Shown: piece after piece, positions 61,304-64,000 of the stretch
How the letters are laid out: the number at the start of each line of letters is the position of its first letter
Numbering within the stretch: the first letter of the stretch is position 1
DNA from: Streptomyces spinoverrucosus
GTDB taxonomy: Bacteria > Actinomycetota > Actinomycetes > Streptomycetales > Streptomycetaceae
Assembly (NCBI RefSeq): GCF_006539505.1
Contig: NZ_BJND01000038.1
Span: 1-64,000 of the forward strand
Length of the DNA stretch: 64,000 nucleotides
Direction of reading: 5' to 3'
Program-made: the position numbers and the translations under genes
Notes under the pieces: model-generated
Database searches by the model: none
Seen by the model: only the letters and a program-made list of their open reading frames with translations
What the model was told of the DNA's origin: nothing

Positions 61304-63403
61304 CTACGCCGCCGCCACCGGCTGCTTCGGCTCCGTCGGCACCGCGACCGGCTCGGGCTCCTTCGCCCCGGGGGCCGGCTTGCGCAGGCCCTTGAGGAGG
61401 ATGACCAGGCCTGCCGTGACCGCCGTACCGACCGCGATGGCCAGCAGGTACAGCAGCGGCTTGCCGATCAGGAAGGTGACCCAGATGCCGCCGTGCGGGG
61501 CGCGCAGGGTCGAGCCGAACGCCATGGTCAGGGCGCCGGTGACCGCGCCGCCCGCCATGGAGGCGGGGATGACGCGCAGCGGGTCGGCGGCCGCGAACGG
61601 GATCGCGCCCTCGGAGATGAAGGAGGCGCCGAGGACCCAGGCGGCCTTGCCGTTCTCGCGCTCGGCGCTGGTGAACAGCCGCTTGCGGACGGTGGTGGCC
61701 AGGGCCATGCCCAGCGGCGGGACCATACCGGCGGCCATCACGGCGGCCATGATCTTCATCGCCGAGTCGCTGGGCGCCGCGACCGAGATGCCGGCCGTCG
61801 CGAAGGTGTACGCCACCTTGTTCACCGGGCCGCCGAGGTCGAAGCACATCATCAGGCCGAGCAGCACGCCGAGCAGGATGGCGTTGGCGCCGGACAGGCC
61901 GTTCAGCCAGTCGGTGAGGGCCTTCTGGGCCTCGGCGATGGGCTTGCCGATGACCACGAACATCAGGAACCCGACGATCGCCGAGGAGATCAGCGGGATC
62001 ACCACCACCGGCATGATGCCGCGCAGCACCGGTGGGATGTTGATGCGCTGGATGCCGAGGACCACGCCACCGGCGATCAGACCGGCGGCCAGACCACCGA
62101 GGAACCCGGCGCCGATCGTCAGCGAGATCGCGCCGCCGACGAAGCCGGGCACGAGGCCGGGCCGGTCGGCCATGCCGTAGGCGATGTATCCGGCGAGGAC
62201 CGGGACGAGGAAGCCGAAGGCCGCGGCGCCGATCTGGAACAGCAGGGCGCCCCAGCTGTCGACCTGGCCCCAGTCGAAGTGCTCGGTGACGGACTTGGCC
62301 TCGTTGATCTGGTAGCCGCCGATCGCGAAGCCGAGGGCGATGAGCAGACCGCCCGCGGCGACGAACGGGACCATGTAACTCACGCCGGACATCAGCCACT
62401 TGCGGAGCTTGGTGCCGTAGCCCTCGCCGGGCTCACCGGCGCGCTCGACGGGGGTCCCGCCGGGCCGGGCGGCGGCCGTGACCTCGCCGCGCGCCGCCTT
62501 GCCGCGCACCTCGGCGATCAGCTCGGCGGCACGGTTGATGCCCGCCTTCACCCCGACGTCGACGGTGGGCTTCCCGGCGAAGCGGTCCTTCTCCCGTACG
62601 GGCAGATCGTGCGCGAAGATCACGCCGTCCGCCGCCGCGATGACCGCCGGGTCGAGCCGGTCGAAGCCGGCCGAGCCCTGCGTCTCGACGACGACCTCGA
62701 CGCCGACCTCGCGGCCCGCGTTCTCCAGGGACTCGGCCGCCATGTAGGTGTGGGCGATGCCGGTGGGGCAGGAAGTGACGGCGACGATACGGAAGGGACG
62801 CTCGCCGTCCGAGCCGGTGCCGGAGTCGTCCGAGTCGGCGGACTCGGCGACGGTGGCACCCGTGGCGGCGTCGGCGGAGGCCGCCCCCGACGCCGCCACG
62901 GAGTCTGTGGAGCCCGCGGAAGCGGCCGACTCCGTGTCACCGGCGGTTGCGGCCGCCGGAGTCTCGTCCCCGCGGATGAGCGCCGCCGCGGTCCCCGCGT
63001 CCCCGACGGCCCGCAGCGCGTCGGTGAACTCGGTGTTCATCAGCTGCCGGGCCAGCGCCGACAGGATCCCGAGGTGGGCGTCGTCGGCGCCGGTGGGCGC
63101 GGCGATCAGGAAGATCAGGTCGGCGGGGCCGTCCGCCGCACCGAAGTCGATCCCGGCCGCGCTGCGCCCGAAGGCGAGCGTCGGCTCGGTGACGTGCTCG
63201 CTGCGGCAGTGCGGGATGCCGATGCCGCCGTCGAGGCCGGTCGGCATCTGCGCCTCGCGGGCGGCCACGTCGGCGAGGAAACCGTCCAGGTCGGTCACCC
63301 GGCCCAGGGCCACCATGCGTTCGGCGAGAGCGCGCGCCGCCGCTTGCTTGGTGTCGGCGGACAGGTCGAGGTCGACCAGGTCCGCGGTGATCATGTCGCT
63401 CAT
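61304..63403 (-). CDS. fruA: PTS fructose transporter, EIIABC
   Basis: A 699-residue fused fructose permease. EIIA (1-150) has IGIPHCR with the phospho-His; a Ser/Ala linker follows; EIIB (about 205-300) has TSCPTGIAHTYMAAE with the phospho-Cys; EIIC (about 340-680) is the membrane part. It imports fructose as fructose-1-phosphate. ATG at 63403 with AAGGAG upstream. Follows fruK, its usual partner. Confidence 0.95.
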   Translation of the reverse strand: MSDMITADLVDLDLSADTKQAAARALAERMVALGRVTDLDGFLADVAAREAQMPTGLDGGIGIPHCRSEHVTEPTLAFGRSAAGIDFGAADGPADLIFLIAAPTGADDAHLGILSALARQLMNTEFTDALRAVGDAGTAAALIRGDETPAAATAGDTESAASAGSTDSVAASGAASADAATGATVAESADSDDSGTGSDGERPFRIVAVTSCPTGIAHTYMAAESLENAGREVGVEVVVETQGSAGFDRLDPAVIAAADGVIFAHDLPVREKDRFAGKPTVDVGVKAGINRAAELIAEVRGKAARGEVTAAARPGGTPVERAGEPGEGYGTKLRKWLMSGVSYMVPFVAAGGLLIALGFAIGGYQINEAKSVTEHFDWGQVDSWGALLFQIGAAAFGFLVPVLAGYIAYGMADRPGLVPGFVGGAISLTIGAGFLGGLAAGLIAGGVVLGIQRINIPPVLRGIMPVVVIPLISSAIVGFLMFVVIGKPIAEAQKALTDWLNGLSGANAILLGVLLGLMMCFDLGGPVNKVAYTFATAGISVAAPSDSAMKIMAAVMAAGMVPPLGMALATTVRKRLFTSAERENGKAAWVLGASFISEGAIPFAAADPLRVIPASMAGGAVTGALTMAFGSTLRAPHGGIWVTFLIGKPLLYLLAIAVGTAVTAGLVILLKGLRKPAPGAKEPEPVAVPTEPKQPVAAA

Positions 63404-63572
63404 CGCGGGCTCCTTAGCACGCATATCGCCCGTGAGGTGGAGTGGGCGGGAGAGGGGACGGGGGTGTTGTGGGGGGTTGTGGGGAGTGCGGGGGTGAGGG
63501 AGAGGGGGCCGGGGGAGCCCCGCCGCACACCTGCCGTTTCGGGATACGCCGGACAAATCGCCGTACGCACGC

Positions 63573-64000
63573 TCATGAGACCGGCTCCTTCAGCTCGCGG
63601 TCAACCGGTACGTCGGAGGTGACCGTCACCGCGGCCGGGTCCAGGTCGCCCGGCGTCGGCATCACGCTGCCGGGCAGCTGGACGGCGGCCGCGCCGTGCG
63701 CGATGGCGGAGGCGAGGGCCTCCGGGCCGCTGCCGCCGGCGATCAGAAAGCCGGCGAGCGAAGAGTCACCGGCGCCGACGTTGGAGCGCACGACGTCGAC
63801 GCGGGCGCTGCCGAACCAGGTGCCCGCGCCGTCCACGAGGAGCTGCCCGTCGGCGCCCAGGCTCGCCAGCACGGCGCGTGCGCCCCGCTCGCGCAACTCC
63901 TCGGCCGCCTTCATCGCGTCGCCCACCGTCGCCAGGGGCCGCCCGACGGCCTCGGAGAGTTCCTCGGCGTTCGGCTTCACCACGTCGGGCCGCTCCCGCA
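63573..64000 (-). CDS. fruK: 1-phosphofructokinase (C-terminal part)
   Basis: The last 142 codons of a PfkB-family kinase, running off the right edge. VKPNAEEL and NVGAGDSSLAGFL, the catalytic loop with Asp, are visible. Phosphorylates fructose-1-phosphate. 169 bp to fruA, a G-rich tract at 63460-63520 lying between. Confidence 0.93.
   Translation of the reverse strand, partial: RERPDVVKPNAEELSEAVGRPLATVGDAMKAAEELRERGARAVLASLGADGQLLVDGAGTWFGSARVDVVRSNVGAGDSSLAGFLIAGGSGPEALASAIAHGAAAVQLPGSVMPTPGDLDPAAVTVTSDVPVDRELKEPVS

Overview
The window is a high-GC actinobacterial chromosome segment, almost certainly Streptomyces. It carries an A-factor-type gamma-butyrolactone synthase with TetR receptors, the 2-methylisoborneol/encapsulin operon, a tricorn protease, a SepX/GlpR-like division protein beside a MoeA-like Glp, and several short lineage-typical genes (DUF1876, DUF6227, FmdB with a poly-Ser tail).

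Region 1 (about 1-19 kb) is the edge of a secondary-metabolite cluster, very probably an aromatic polyketide. On the minus strand it holds a biotin carboxylase N-terminus, flavin reductase, CtcP-like FADH2 halogenase, two-domain MarR regulator, O-methyltransferase, DHA2 exporter, hemerythrin-like protein, CPA2 antiporter, FMN reductase, F420-type nitroreductase-fold protein and two SnoaL-like proteins. Beyond these lie a JadR1-like orphan response regulator with Glu at the phosphorylation site, AfsA, two TetR regulators, a DUF574 methyltransferase and a membrane acyltransferase. No ketosynthase or chain-length factor is in view, so the core lies off the left edge. Four minus-strand transcription units here share one promoter-like element (GTTGAC, 15-16 nt, TGTCACRCT). 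Each is followed, before its start codon, by a hairpin with a downstream T-run or T-rich stretch, and three of the four leaders also contain short tandem repeats. This looks like a cluster-wide attenuation/antitermination regulon and is the main novelty found.

Region 2 (about 19-38 kb) is mixed. It has a metallophosphoesterase, an EamA transporter with a YbaK-type protein, and the Family 2B encapsulin / 2-methylisoborneol synthase / GPP methyltransferase operon behind a 23-bp palindrome, next to a RelE fragment. Then come an MMPL pump with TetR, a tricorn protease, and a BVMO-hydrolase-SDR operon divergent from a MerR regulator.

Region 3 (about 38-64 kb) looks like chromosomal core: a lone serine recombinase, exonuclease III, tRNA-Ala(CGC), a division/molybdopterin-like cluster (sepX/glpR, acetyltransferase, mog, moaC, moeA/glp, galU), 5-FTHF cyclo-ligase, penicillin acylase, a K+/H+ antiporter with TrkA-C domain, MFS, FmdB, MTA phosphorylase-like, SAF-domain protein, MscL, LtrA, P1 peptidase, L,D-transpeptidase, DUF6227, and fruA with the end of fruK. 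Convergent pairs are often separated by strong stem-loops.
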